A stretch of DNA of 64,000 nucleotides from Solirubrum sp044628455 (GTDB taxonomy: Bacteria > Bacteroidota > Bacteroidia > Cytophagales > Hymenobacteraceae): assembly GCF_044628455.1 (NCBI RefSeq), contig NZ_JBIYZW010000001.1, positions 1,488,001-1,552,000 of the forward strand. Direction: 5' to 3'. A program made the position numbers and the translations under genes. The stretch's first letter is position 1, and every line of letters begins with the position of its first letter. Of this stretch, positions 33,892 to 44,381 are shown in pieces. Under the pieces are notes generated by a model. It searched no databases. It was not told the origin of the DNA and saw nothing but the letters and a program-made list of their open reading frames with translations.

Positions 33892-33938
33892 CTTGGGTAG
33901 CAGGCCGCTTTCGCCCGGGCCCTTATGCGCGCGGAACC

Positions 33939-34355
33939 TTACGCGCTGAGCGTGGCGCGGTGCGCGGTTACCTGCGCAATGAATTGCTCCACCAGAGGCA
34001 GCTGGGGCGCCAGCAGCGCCTGGTCCAGCTCGCGGATGACCAGCTTCTCGGCGCCGGCCTTGCCCTGGCGGGCCAGCAGCTCGTCGCGGCGGTCAGTTTT
34101 GCGGCGCAGCTCGTCGGCCAGCTTGTCGCGGTCCTTGCCGGGGTTGAGACCCGCCAGCACGGGCGTCATGGCGGTGATGTATTGGTCGAGGCTCTTCAGC
34201 TCGTCGCTCAGGCTTTTGGCCGTGGCGCTGGTGTTGTCGGCGCGGTAGTCGGTTTCGGCGTCGCGGAAGCTGAGCACTTTCTGCTTCTCGTAGGCAACGG
34301 CCAGCACGGCGTCGCACTGGGCCGGGGTGGTGAGGTAATTGAAAGAGTAAGTCAT
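33939..34355 (-). CDS. Uncharacterised helical protein, 138 aa
   Basis: Not recognised as a named family. The 138-residue protein has no signal peptide or membrane span and is almost entirely charged alpha helix. It starts MTYSFNYLTTPAQCDAVLAVAYEKQKVLSF and has coiled-coil-like heptads between residues ~45 and 125 (SLSDELKSLDQYITAM, KLADELRRKTDRRDELLARQ). It is a single gene with its own intrinsic terminator at 33860-33891. A GC-poor leader lies between it and the 34.4-kb region, consistent with an independent promoter. A structural or scaffold role is possible but cannot be supported further. Confidence 0.75.
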   Translation of the reverse strand: MTYSFNYLTTPAQCDAVLAVAYEKQKVLSFRDAETDYRADNTSATAKSLSDELKSLDQYITAMTPVLAGLNPGKDRDKLADELRRKTDRRDELLARQGKAGAEKLVIRELDQALLAPQLPLVEQFIAQVTAHRATLSA

Positions 34356-34485
34356 GGCGTTTCGGTAAGAAAAGGAAGAAATGATGGAAGGAAACGGATC
34401 GGGCGTAGCTGACTGCTGGGCTTAAATAATGAAAATAGTCGCTAAAGCTCAAGGGCTTGTACCAGGAAAAAAACCGGGGCCGCCG

Positions 34486-35109
34486 CTAGGTGCCCAGGGC
34501 CTCGTCCAGCACGGCCAGCTCGGCTTCGAGGCCGCGCAGCCGGGCCAGGCGGCGCAGGCGCTCGGCGGGGCTCAGCGGCACGGGCGCGGCGGCGGTGCGC
34601 AGCGTCAGCCCGTCGAGCCAGTGCAGGTCGCGGGCCGCTTCGGGGGTAGCGCCGGGCCAGCGCAGGCGGCCATCGGCCCCGGGCTGGTCGGGGGCGGCCA
34701 GCAGGGGGCGCAACGCGGCCAAAGCCCAGCGGCGGCGGGCGTGGCCCCGCTGCCCGCTGCCGCGCTGGTTTAGCTCGAAGCGCAGCTTGGCCACGTAGAA
34801 GCGCAGGCGCTGGCGCCGCTGGTGGAGCGGCGCGGCTTCGGCGGCGCTGAAACCCGCCGCGGCGGGTGCCGCCGGCTCGGCGGTGAAGTCGGGCGCGGCG
34901 GGGCCCTGGCCGTCGGGCGGGGGCAAGTGGCGGGCCAGCACCCAGAGCCGGTGTTCGGCGGCCTCGGGCAACTGGCGGCGGCCGGTTTCGGCACTGGCCA
35001 GCAGGGCGCGGCTCACGCCCACGAAGTGAGCCAGTTCCTGCTGGGTCAGGGCAAAGTGGGCGCGCACGGCGGCGGCCAGCGACGAAGCGAAAACGGAGCG
35101 ACGGGGCAT
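34486..35109 (-). CDS. XRE-family helix-turn-helix regulator
   Basis: A 207-residue protein with a Cro/C1-type helix-turn-helix near its N-terminus (about residues 10-65: LAAAVRAHFALTQQELAHFVGVSRALLASAETGRRQLP). The remainder is Ala/Arg/Leu-rich, low in sequence complexity and probably helical (RLRRLARLRGLEAELAVLDEALG at the end), perhaps for oligomerisation. The start at 35109 (MPRRSVFASSL) is preferred to an upstream in-frame ATG. Just upstream is a perfect inverted repeat plus an extra half-site (35176-35225), a plausible autoregulatory operator. No toxin partner is adjacent, so a toxin-antitoxin reading is not supported. Confidence 0.8.
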   Translation of the reverse strand: MPRRSVFASSLAAAVRAHFALTQQELAHFVGVSRALLASAETGRRQLPEAAEHRLWVLARHLPPPDGQGPAAPDFTAEPAAPAAAGFSAAEAAPLHQRRQRLRFYVAKLRFELNQRGSGQRGHARRRWALAALRPLLAAPDQPGADGRLRWPGATPEAARDLHWLDGLTLRTAAAPVPLSPAERLRRLARLRGLEAELAVLDEALGT

Positions 35110-35175
35110 AGGCAAACCGGCAGCGGCGCCCCGGGCTACCCGGGCCGCCTGACACAAATGATGAAAAAAATTGCG

Positions 35176-35225
35176 GTTTGTGCCAGACTTGGCACAAACT
35201 AGAAAAAAAATAATTGTTTGTGCCA
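35176..35225. promoter_or_regulatory. Putative operator: three TTTGTGCCA half-sites
   Basis: GTTTGTGCCA (35176-35185) and its complement TGGCACAAAC (35190-35199) form a perfect 10-bp palindrome with a 4-nt spacer. A third identical half-site, GTTTGTGCCA, occurs at 35216-35225 after an A/T-rich spacer. A weaker relative (GACACAAAT) lies near 35150. The group lies 66-116 nt upstream of the XRE regulator's start codon. Autoregulation by that regulator is the likely use. Confidence 0.65.
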
Positions 35226-35280
35226 GCCCACCCCCTGAGCCGCTCCCGGGTCCAAGCGCCGATTTGGAAAGTCTGGCCCG

Positions 35281-35395
35281 TCATGCCTGATCGGGCGTCC
35301 GCAGAGTACATCGAAGGCCGGCGTAGCCAGGCCGCTTGCCCGATACGATTCAACGAAGCGGCAGAGATGCTTCGCCCGAGGCTCAGCATGACCGC
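35281..35395. repeat. Composite dispersed repeat, copy 1
   Basis: Segments TCATGCCTGATCGGGCGTCC, CAACGAAGCGGCAGAGATGC and CTCAGCATGACCG occur here in the same order as in the larger copy at 47140-47310. The shared blocks are separated by variable sequence. A fragment of the right part occurs at 24307-24341. No open frame or terminal inverted repeat defines it as an IS element. Confidence 0.65.
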
Positions 35396-35452
35396 TTTTT
35401 CTGCGCGCCTTGCCAGCTAGACGCCTTGCGGGTTTTGCGCCCCGCCGCTCTA

Positions 35453-36634
35453 CTACTCCACCCTCCTCCCCTTCCACCGATACCCGCCTCGCAAACCCAG
35501 CAGACCCACGGCCAGGGCGTAGGGCGGGTACAGCAGCTGCAGCAGCGGCACCAGGCGCAGCCAGCGCCGCCGCCCGAAAAACGCCAGCACCGGACCCAGA
35601 AACCGCAGGTCGGCCCCGAGCTTGAGCCCCCAGCCCGCCAGGGCCCAGGGCCAGGCCGCCGGGAGCCACAGCAGCAGCAGCGGCAGCAGGTACAAACTCA
35701 GGTTGGCTCCCAGCACCAGCACAGCCAGGCCGCGCGAGGCGCCGCCGGGCTGGTAGTGCCGCCACTTGCTGGCCCAGCGCACCCGCTGCTGCAGCAGGTC
35801 CTCAACGGTGGGCTGGGCACTGGTGCGCACCGTGGCGTCGGGGCTTTGCACGAAGCGGATGCCCCGGGGGTAGCGGGCCGCTAGTTTGTGGAGCAGAAAC
35901 TCGTCGTCGCCGCTGGGCAGGTGGTCGTTGCCGCGGAAGCCGCCGACTGCCACGAAGGCCGCGCGGCGGTAGGCCAGGTTGGCGCCGTTGCACATAGTAG
36001 GCGCTTCCAGGGCAATGCTGGCCCCGCCGGTGCCCACCAGCGCGGCCAGCTCCAGGCCCTGCAGCTCGGCCAGCAGCCCGCGGCCCGTCAGCAGCACCGG
36101 CCCGCTCACCAGCTGCACCTCGGGCGCGGCGAAATACGGCGAGTAGGCGTCCAGCCAGCCCTCCGGCAGCCGGCAGTCGGCATCGGTGCACACTATCCAG
36201 GGGGCCTGGGCGACGGCCAGGGCCGCTTCCACGGCGGCTTTTTTGCCGGTGGGCTGGCCGGGCAGCTCGGCCAGCGGCAGCAGGCGCAGCGGAAACGGAC
36301 TATCGGCCGCGGCGGCGCGCACCACCTCGGCGGTGGCGTCGGTGCTGTGGTCGTCGACTACGATGACCTCAAACAGCGGCCCCTCCCACTGCCAGGTCTG
36401 GCGGCGTAGGTCGGCCAGCAGCTCGGGCAGGGCCCGGGCCTCGTTGCGGGCGGCAATGACAACGGACGCCTGCAGGCCGGCGGGCAGGGGGCAGCCGTCG
36501 TCGTCCTCGGGCAGCCAGAACGAGGATTCGTCGCGGCGGTACTGTCGCCAGGCCTCGCGGTAGCGCTGAAACCAGAAGGCGTAGAGCACGGTGGGCAGCA
36601 TCAGGGTCAGGCCCAGCCAGTCGGCCCCGCTCAT
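35453..36634 (-). CDS. Family 2 glycosyltransferase with C-terminal membrane segments
   Basis: A 393-residue GT2 enzyme. It has a short N-terminal anchor, then ASVVIAARNEARALPELL, VIVVDDHSTDATAEVV, VCTDADCRLP (DxD), SGDDEFLLHK and the acceptor motif LLQQRVRWASKW. Three membrane spans follow near the C-terminus (ANLSLYLLPLLLLWLP). The start at 36634 overlaps the stop codon of the upstream flippase-like gene by four bases, so the two are co-translated. It resembles the GT2 at 23015-24106 in topology and in its C-terminal WKGR ending, and probably makes a membrane glycolipid or polymer. Donor sugar unknown. Confidence 0.9.
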   Translation of the reverse strand: MSGADWLGLTLMLPTVLYAFWFQRYREAWRQYRRDESSFWLPEDDDGCPLPAGLQASVVIAARNEARALPELLADLRRQTWQWEGPLFEVIVVDDHSTDATAEVVRAAAADSPFPLRLLPLAELPGQPTGKKAAVEAALAVAQAPWIVCTDADCRLPEGWLDAYSPYFAAPEVQLVSGPVLLTGRGLLAELQGLELAALVGTGGASIALEAPTMCNGANLAYRRAAFVAVGGFRGNDHLPSGDDEFLLHKLAARYPRGIRFVQSPDATVRTSAQPTVEDLLQQRVRWASKWRHYQPGGASRGLAVLVLGANLSLYLLPLLLLWLPAAWPWALAGWGLKLGADLRFLGPVLAFFGRRRWLRLVPLLQLLYPPYALAVGLLGLRGGYRWKGRRVE

Positions 36635-37593
36635 GCGTCCGCGCGGCCGGGGCGCCCTTTGCGTTTGCGGAACACTTTCAGGCGCAGCACGAAGCCCAGG
36701 CCGGCGGCGCTGGGCAGAGCAATGTTGAGCACCCACAGGCTGAGGCTGGCGCTGAGCACCGGCAGCGCCGGCACGCCCAGCAAGCCAAACAGGTAGGTGG
36801 CCGACAGCTCGCGGGCGCCCACGTCGGTGAGGGCGTTGAGCGAGGGCACCAGCGACTTGAACAGCATGGTACCGGCAATGGCCGCGGCGGCCGGCCCCAC
36901 GGCCGGGGTGGTGCCATAAGCCAGCAGCAGCAGCCCAAACTGCAGACAGAACACCGCGTAGCGCAGCCCCGACAAAGCCAGCACCGCGCTCAGCACCCGG
37001 GGCGGATAGGCCGGCATGGCCGTTACGTAGCGGCGCAGGCCGTGCAGCGGGCGCCACTGGGTGGCGGCCAGCAGCAGCAGGCGGTTGCGGTAGAGCGGCA
37101 GCAGGGCCAGCAGGTTCACCAGCAGCGCCGTGAAAGCCAGGCCGGCCAGGGTGGCGGGGTATGCGGCCCCGAACTGCCGGGCGGCGAAGTAGAGCAGGCC
37201 CGCCGAGCCGCCGAGCACGGTGATGAGCAGCTGGCAGTAGCGGCCCAGAAAAATGGCGCCCAGGGCCTCGGGACGACGGTTTTTCATTTCCAGGATGCGC
37301 CCGGCGTAGTCGCCCACGCGGTTGGGCGTCACAAAGCCCAGGGTGAGGCCCACCAGCACGGCCCGGAAGCTGCGCCCGAACGACACCGGCTCGAGGTATT
37401 GGGCCAGCCGCCACCACTTCCACGCCTCCACGCCCCAGTTGACGGGCACCAGCAGCAAAGCCGCCAGCACGGGGCCGCGGCGGGCCGCGGTGAGCAGGCC
37501 GCGCCAGGCGGCGGCGGTTTCGGCGTCGGCCACCACCGAGCGCCAGAGCAGCAGCAGGGTAAGGGCCGTAATGAGCAGCTTGCCCAGCACCAC
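36631..37593 (-). CDS. Flippase-like / LPG-synthase-TM-type membrane protein (UPF0104)
   Basis: A polytopic protein of about 320 residues with about eight membrane spans, of the lysylphosphatidylglycerol-synthase-TM/flippase-like group. A characteristic opening KLLITALTLLLLWRSV is followed by WKWWRLAQYLEPVSFGRSFRAVLVGLTLGFVTPNRVGDYAGR, matching the family's PxRxGE-like block. The start is uncertain: no ATG lies near the first span, and GTG at 37593 or 37590 fits best. The longer open frame would overlap the ruvC start region. It ends with an ATGA overlap with the GT2 gene. It may translocate the lipid product of that GT2, as inferred from pairing. Confidence 0.78.
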   Translation of the reverse strand: MVLGKLLITALTLLLLWRSVVADAETAAAWRGLLTAARRGPVLAALLLVPVNWGVEAWKWWRLAQYLEPVSFGRSFRAVLVGLTLGFVTPNRVGDYAGRILEMKNRRPEALGAIFLGRYCQLLITVLGGSAGLLYFAARQFGAAYPATLAGLAFTALLVNLLALLPLYRNRLLLLAATQWRPLHGLRRYVTAMPAYPPRVLSAVLALSGLRYAVFCLQFGLLLLAYGTTPAVGPAAAAIAGTMLFKSLVPSLNALTDVGARELSATYLFGLLGVPALPVLSASLSLWVLNIALPSAAGLGFVLRLKVFRKRKGRPGRADA

Positions 37594-37654
37594 GGCCCAG
37601 CGGCGCCCGGGGTGGCGGGGCGGCCGGGGCGCGGGGGTATCGGGGGTTTTGCCG

Positions 37655-37662
37655 TAGTTTTG
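37655..37662 (+). promoter_or_regulatory. -7 box TAGTTTTG of ruvC, near-leaderless
   Basis: Exact TAnnTTTG match ending only 6 nt before the ruvC ATG (37669). With the usual distance, transcription would start at or within a base or two of the start codon. The -33 region is GC-rich and not clearly recognisable. Confidence 0.6.
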
Positions 37663-37668
37663 TGGGTA

Positions 37669-38301
37669 ATGGCCGTTCTTCCCGCTTCCCTCCCCGACCT
37701 GCCCAAGCTCATCATGGGCGTCGACCCCGGCACCCAGATCATGGGCTACGCCATCATCGAGGTGACCGGGCAGCGTGTGCAGGTGCTGCGCTACGATGTT
37801 ATCAACCTCAAGTCGCTGGGCACCAATCACGCGGTAAAATTAAAGAAGATCTTCGACCGCATGATCGAGCTCATCGAGGAGTTTCTGCCCGACGAGCTGG
37901 CCATCGAGGCGCCGTTCTACGGCACCAACGTGCAAAGCATGCTGAAGTTGGGCCGGGCCCAGGGCGTGGCCATTGCCGCCTGCCTCTCCCGCCAGATTCC
38001 CTACGTGGAGTACGCCCCCACCAAGGTCAAGCAGGCCGTGACGGGCTCGGGTGCGGCCAGCAAGGAGCAGGTGGCCGCCATGCTGCGCCAGACGCTCAAG
38101 CTGCCGGCCGAAGACGCGCCCAAGTTCTTCGACGCCACCGACGCCCTGGCCGTGGCCATGTGCCACCACTACCAGAAGGGCAACAACGTGCAGGCCGGCG
38201 GCAAAAGCTGGGGCAAGTTCCTGGCCGACAACCCCGGCAAGCTGGCCGCGCCGGTGGCCGGCAAAAAGGCCGTGGCCGCCCGCAAGAAGCCGGCCGCGTA
38301 G
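37669..38301 (+). CDS. ruvC: Holliday junction resolvase RuvC
   Basis: Endonuclease that cuts Holliday junctions resolved with RuvAB. The 210-residue protein has the RNase H-like fold with acidic residues in IMGVDPGTQIMGYAII (first catalytic Asp), DELAIEAPFYG (Glu), and the C-terminal DATDALAVAMCHHY (Asp pair). YAPTKVKQAVTGSGAASKEQV is the conserved DNA-binding helix region. The C-terminal 40 residues are a Lys/Ala-rich tail absent from many homologues. The ATG at 37669 sits right after a -7 box; an internal ATG at 37714 would remove residues needed before VDPGT. The gene is convergent with the MDR oxidoreductase, with a hairpin filling the 28-nt gap. Confidence 0.95.
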   Translation: MAVLPASLPDLPKLIMGVDPGTQIMGYAIIEVTGQRVQVLRYDVINLKSLGTNHAVKLKKIFDRMIELIEEFLPDELAIEAPFYGTNVQSMLKLGRAQGVAIAACLSRQIPYVEYAPTKVKQAVTGSGAASKEQVAAMLRQTLKLPAEDAPKFFDATDALAVAMCHHYQKGNNVQAGGKSWGKFLADNPGKLAAPVAGKKAVAARKKPAA

Positions 38302-38330
38302 CTGGCCGCCGCGTCAGCCGCCGGCCAGCT
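38300..38330. terminator. Hairpin spanning the gap between convergent ruvC and MDR genes
   Basis: AGCTGGCCG (38300-38308) pairs with CGGCCAGCT (38322-38330) with a 13-nt loop. It overlaps the last bases of both stop codons and fills the whole intergenic gap. No T run follows on either strand, so it is not a classic intrinsic terminator. It may define 3' ends or block convergent readthrough. Confidence 0.4.
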
Positions 38331-39298
38331 CACTGCGCGTTCAGGCTGATGACCACGTTGCCGATTTTCTGGCCGGTTTCCACGTAGCGGTGGGCCTCCA
38401 CGATTTGCGCCAGCGGGTAGCGGCGGTCAATGAGCGGCCGGAAGTGACCCGCCTCCACCAGCTCCTTCAGCAGCTGCACGTCCTGCGCGCTGATGCTGGG
38501 CAAAGGAAACAGCACCTTCGGGCCGCGCAGCAGCGGCGCGGCCAGGGCCCGGAAGACGTTGTCGCCGCGGCGGCCCAGCTCGGTGGAGATGTACACGCCG
38601 TGGCGGGGCAGCAGGCGCCGGCAGCGGCCGAAGGAGCTTTTGCCCACGGCATCGAACACCAAGTCGAACTGCTCGGGCAGCTGCGTGAAGTCCTCCCGGG
38701 TGTAGTCGATGACGCGGTCGGCCCCCAGGGAGCGAACCAGCTCCAGGTGCGGCCCCGCGCACACGGCCGTTACCCGGGCCCCGAAGTACCGGGCCAGCTG
38801 CACGGCCGCCGAGCCAATGCCGCCCGTGGCCCCGTTTACCAGCACGCGGTGGCCGGCGCCCACCCTGGCGGCCCGCAGGTTGCCCAGGGCGTAGTGCGCG
38901 CCTTCGGTGATGGGGGCAGCTTCCTCAAACGTTAAGCCCGCCGGCATGGCGGCCAGGGCGCCGGCGGCCGGCAGCACCAGGTACTGGGCGTGGGCCCCGA
39001 AGGTCGCGTCGTTGTAGCCAAACACCCGCTCCCCTACCTGCCAATTGCTCACCCCCGCACCCACGGCCTCGATGACGCCGGCAAACTCGTTGCCCAGGAT
39101 GGGGCGCTTGGGCCGCAGCAGGCCGCTGAACAGCCGCGAAACCACGTACTCGGCGCTGCGAAAGCCGCAGTCGGTGCGTTTGACGGTGGTGGCGCCCACC
39201 CGAATCAGCACTTCGTTTTCCCGGGGCCGGGGCTGCTCGACTTCCGCCAGCCTCACAACTTCCGGCGGGCCGTATTGGTGGTAGATGGCGGCTTGCAT
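38330..39298 (-). CDS. Zinc-independent MDR oxidoreductase (quinone reductase-like)
   Basis: A 322-residue NAD(P)H-dependent oxidoreductase of the medium-chain dehydrogenase/reductase superfamily. The N-terminal GroES-like domain shows the typical opening with KRTDCGFRSAEY and NEFAGVIEAVG. The Rossmann part shows VNGATGGIGSAAVQLARYFGARVTAV and the LGADRVIDYTREDF segment. Zinc-binding cysteines and histidines of classic alcohol dehydrogenases are absent, which fits the quinone reductase/enoyl reductase branch. It lies head to head with nothing and tail to tail with ruvC. The physiological substrate is not predictable. Confidence 0.88.
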   Translation of the reverse strand: MQAAIYHQYGPPEVVRLAEVEQPRPRENEVLIRVGATTVKRTDCGFRSAEYVVSRLFSGLLRPKRPILGNEFAGVIEAVGAGVSNWQVGERVFGYNDATFGAHAQYLVLPAAGALAAMPAGLTFEEAAPITEGAHYALGNLRAARVGAGHRVLVNGATGGIGSAAVQLARYFGARVTAVCAGPHLELVRSLGADRVIDYTREDFTQLPEQFDLVFDAVGKSSFGRCRRLLPRHGVYISTELGRRGDNVFRALAAPLLRGPKVLFPLPSISAQDVQLLKELVEAGHFRPLIDRRYPLAQIVEAHRYVETGQKIGNVVISLNAQ

Positions 39299-39312
39299 GG
39301 GCAGATGGCAGG

Positions 39313-40374
39313 CTATTTACCCCACTCGTAATTTTTCGACCACTCCCGCAGGGCGGCTACCTCCGCGCTGTGCGCGTCGAGCCACTGCTGCACGTCGGGC
39401 TGATCGGTGTGGGCCGAGCGGATGAAGTAGGTGAAGGCTGGCACGAAATCCCGGCGCTTCATTTCCAGGAAGTACGGCACGTAGTATTCCCAGACAAATC
39501 CCTTGCGGGTGTCCTTCTCGGCAAAACTACCGATGAGCCGGTCGAGCTTTTCGGCCATGCGGGCCGTGGGCGTTTTGTCTTTGTGCTTGTCGTCGTAGTC
39601 CAGCGCGGCCATCATCGAGAGCATCATCTCGGCTTGGGCGAAGTTATCGGCGCCCTTGCCCTTTTGGGCCGCGTCGAGGGTTTGCTTGCTCACGTTGAGC
39701 GTGATGCTGTTGTCGCCGGTTTTCTCGGCACCGGCCCGCATCAGCTTGTCGAAATGGGGCAAGTAAGTACTAGCGCGCCTGCCCTGGGGCTCCAGCATCA
39801 GGAAGCGCGCCAGCTCCAGGATAGCGGGCACGCGGTTACCGGTTTCGGCCGTGAGCAGGCCCAGAAACAGGTGGGCGCTGGCGTGCTGGGGCTGCAGCTG
39901 CACGGCGCGCTGCAGCGAGGCAACGGCGGCTTCAGTCTGCTGCTGCCCGTATTGCGCAATGCCCAGGTTGAAATGCAGCAGTTCCACCTCCGGAAACCGC
40001 TTGATGCCCTGCTCATAGATCCGGATGGCTTCTTTGGGTTTCTTCTGCGCATCCAGCACGTTGCCGTAGGTCACGTACACCTCGGCCGTAGCGCTTTGGG
40101 GGGTGGCCAGCAGCGCCCGGCACAGCTTGGCAGCTTCCTCGTTGCGCCCCATGCTGTTGTAGGTCATGGCCAGTTCGTACTGCGCCAAGCCGCTGCCGGG
40201 CTCCAGCTTCAGAGCCTCCTGGTACTTGGCTACGGCTTCCTCGAAGCGGCCGGCGTCGTGCAGCTTGGTGCCCTCGCGCACCAGGGTGCGCACTTCGGTG
40301 GATTGGGCTGCCCCGAGCAGCGGCAGCGCGACCAGGGCACCCACGAGCAGGGAACGGAGTAAGCGGTAATTCAT
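39313..40374 (-). CDS. TPR-repeat secreted protein
   Basis: A 353-residue exported protein with a signal peptide (VGALVALPLLGAAQ). About five or six tetratricopeptide repeats lie between residues ~25 and 200: GRFEEAVAKYQEALKLEPGSG, KPKEAIRIYEQGIKRFPEV, TEAAVASLQRAVQLQPQHA. The C-terminal ~150 residues form a second helical domain with conserved-looking QKGKGADNFAQAEMMLSMM and ending NYEWGK. The start at 40374 (MNYRLLRSL) is preferred to two upstream ATGs. The periplasmic function is unknown; TPRs suggest protein-protein contact. It lies 14 nt before the MDR gene and may be co-transcribed with it. Confidence 0.85.
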   Translation of the reverse strand: MNYRLLRSLLVGALVALPLLGAAQSTEVRTLVREGTKLHDAGRFEEAVAKYQEALKLEPGSGLAQYELAMTYNSMGRNEEAAKLCRALLATPQSATAEVYVTYGNVLDAQKKPKEAIRIYEQGIKRFPEVELLHFNLGIAQYGQQQTEAAVASLQRAVQLQPQHASAHLFLGLLTAETGNRVPAILELARFLMLEPQGRRASTYLPHFDKLMRAGAEKTGDNSITLNVSKQTLDAAQKGKGADNFAQAEMMLSMMAALDYDDKHKDKTPTARMAEKLDRLIGSFAEKDTRKGFVWEYYVPYFLEMKRRDFVPAFTYFIRSAHTDQPDVQQWLDAHSAEVAALREWSKNYEWGK

Positions 40375-40488
40375 CGGAAAAGACCTGAAACCAAGTAAGT
40401 GCATGAAGGCCCAACCGACCCTGCCGCCGCGCAAGCTACGCGGCGGCGAATTGCCGTGCAATGGGCTAGGCTCAGCCGTATGCCTTGA

Positions 40489-40908
40489 TTAGTTCGGCTC
40501 TTTGGCCATCCATTCTTCCCATACCTCTTGAGCTTCTTCAATAGGCTCCAACTCCTGTTCGCCACGGCTCGACAAATCAGCAATGCGCCGCAACTCGATC
40601 AGCAGCTCCGGCGCCAAGCGCGGGGCTGTGGTAAACCGAATCAGCCAGATGACGCACCAGTACTTCCAGTCGCCGTCGGTACCGCGCAGTATGTCCAGCA
40701 GCTCAGGTACTAGGTCGTTAGTGTAGTCATTGAGAATGACGGATAGCTCCATGGCCACCGGCCAGTTGCCATCCTGCAGCCAGTGCAGCAACGGTCCGGC
40801 CTGAGCCAGCACGGCCGCCTTATCGGCCCGCCGCAGGTTTTCCACTGCCAAGTCATCATACTTATCGACTGGCACGATGCGCTGCGGGTCACGCGGCTCC
40901 GTCGTCAT
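40489..40908 (-). CDS. DUF5071-like protein
   Basis: A 139-residue cytoplasmic protein resembling DUF5071, a short all-helical domain. The segments VDKYDDLAVENLRR, LLHWLQDGNWPVAMEL, VPELLDILRGTDGDWKYWCVIWLI and the acidic C-terminus (EEAQEVWEEWMAKEP) match its pattern of a W-x-D-x-N-W-P core. Its function is unknown; in some bacteria these proteins resemble immunity proteins or HEAT-like repeats. The ATG overlaps the stop of the PhzF gene (ATGA at 40905-40908), so it is translated together with that enzyme. No toxin gene is adjacent to support an immunity role. Confidence 0.75.
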   Translation of the reverse strand: MTTEPRDPQRIVPVDKYDDLAVENLRRADKAAVLAQAGPLLHWLQDGNWPVAMELSVILNDYTNDLVPELLDILRGTDGDWKYWCVIWLIRFTTAPRLAPELLIELRRIADLSSRGEQELEPIEEAQEVWEEWMAKEPN

Positions 40909-41708
40909 GCCGGCAGTTCAATCTCCCCTTTCAGGTACGTCACGGCAAACCCGCTCATCAGCACCCGGTCGCCGCGCAGCTCGCACCACAGGTCGCCGCC
41001 GCGGGCCGACACCTGGCGGGCGTGCAGGGTGGTCTTGCCCAGCTTTTCGGCCCAGTAGGGCACCAGGGTGGTGTGGGCCGAGCCAGTGACCGGGTCTTCG
41101 GGCACGCCCACGCGGGGGCCGAAGAAGCGCGACACGAAGTCTACCCCATTGGAGCCCGGTGCGGTGGCAATGACGGCGCGGTACTCCACCTTGGCCAGGT
41201 GCCCCATATCGGGGTGCAGGGCCCGCACCTCGGCCTCGCTGCCGAACAGGGCCACCAGATCGGGGCCGGCCAAAATGCTGAGCGGGGTGCGGCGCAGGCC
41301 ATCGATGAGCCCGTCGGGGTGAGTGGCAAGCGGCTGGGGTGGGCGGGCCGGGAAGTCCAAAGTCAGGCGGCCGTCGGGCTGCCGGCTCACGCGCAGCGGG
41401 CCGCTTTGGGTGTGAAAGGTGAGCGTGTCGGCGGTGGCGCCGAGGTGGCGCAGCAGCACGTGGGCCGTGGCCAGGGTGGCGTGGCCGCAGAGCTCCACCT
41501 CCACGGCGGGCGTAAACCAGCGCAGCTCGTACTCGGCGGCGGTGCCGGCGCGGGGCACGAAGAAAGCCGTTTCGGCCAGGTTGTTTTCGGCGGCAATGGC
41601 CTGCATCAGCTCGGCGGGCAGCCACTCGCTCAGCGGGCACACGGCGGCGGGGTTGCCGGCAAACACTTTATCGGTGAAGGCGTCGACCTGGTAGATGGGT
41701 AGCGTCAT
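40905..41708 (-). CDS. PhzF-family epimerase/isomerase
   Basis: A 267-residue enzyme of the PhzF/YddE family with the two-domain diaminopimelate-epimerase-like fold. Visible features are the start YQVDAFTDKVFAGNPAAVCPL, the catalytic Glu region NNLAETAFF, the LRWFTPAVEVELCGHATLATAHVL block, and GVPEDPVTGSAHTTLVPYW near the C-terminus. The start at 41708 (MTLPIYQVD) is the typical N-terminus. Family members isomerise or reduce varied small metabolites, and no phenazine genes are nearby. It is coupled to the DUF5071 gene by a four-base overlap. Substrate unknown. Confidence 0.9.
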   Translation of the reverse strand: MTLPIYQVDAFTDKVFAGNPAAVCPLSEWLPAELMQAIAAENNLAETAFFVPRAGTAAEYELRWFTPAVEVELCGHATLATAHVLLRHLGATADTLTFHTQSGPLRVSRQPDGRLTLDFPARPPQPLATHPDGLIDGLRRTPLSILAGPDLVALFGSEAEVRALHPDMGHLAKVEYRAVIATAPGSNGVDFVSRFFGPRVGVPEDPVTGSAHTTLVPYWAEKLGKTTLHARQVSARGGDLWCELRGDRVLMSGFAVTYLKGEIELPA

Positions 41709-41882
41709 AGCGGTAGGGGCGCCCGGCGTTGCGCGGAATCGTGGAAAGAGCCGGCTCGGGCACTCACCCGTCGGCGGCCCGAACATCGGCAAAGTTTTCC
41801 GTTGGCCCGCATCCTAAATGATCCGCCAGCATAGCACTGACTGCTGACAGGACCCGTCCATTCTGCCGGTGGCCCGAACGGC

Positions 41883-41901
41883 GGGCGCCTGCAAGGCGCC
41901 C

Positions 41902-41905
<4 letters not shown>
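41883..41905. repeat. Short hairpin repeat GGGCGCCTGCAAGGCGCCC
   Basis: Second copy of the GGGCGC hairpin (see 22942-22964), with both arms changed in step while the TGCAA loop and trailing CTAC are kept. It overlaps the stop codon of the molybdopterin oxidoreductase (41902-41904), so it also supplies the 3' end of that message. Confidence 0.6.
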
Positions 41906-44247
<2,342 letters not shown>

Positions 44248-44381
44248 GGCACGGGCAGGTTGGAAGCGGGAAATGTACGAAAACCCGCCGCGGGGCCTCC
44301 CCCCCAGCCTCCTTCCCTCGCTTGATGCGCGACATGGAAGAGAGGGGGAGCCACGGCGGCGTGGATGGCGGAGTGGTGCCT

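Noticed and set aside
34486..35452. XRE regulator as part of a toxin-antitoxin or phage immunity pair
   Set aside because: No toxin, nuclease or phage-like gene is adjacent on either side; the neighbours are a 138-aa helical protein and a GT2.
40489..40908. DUF5071 protein as an immunity protein
   Set aside because: Its partner in the overlapping operon is a PhzF enzyme, and no secreted toxin gene is nearby.
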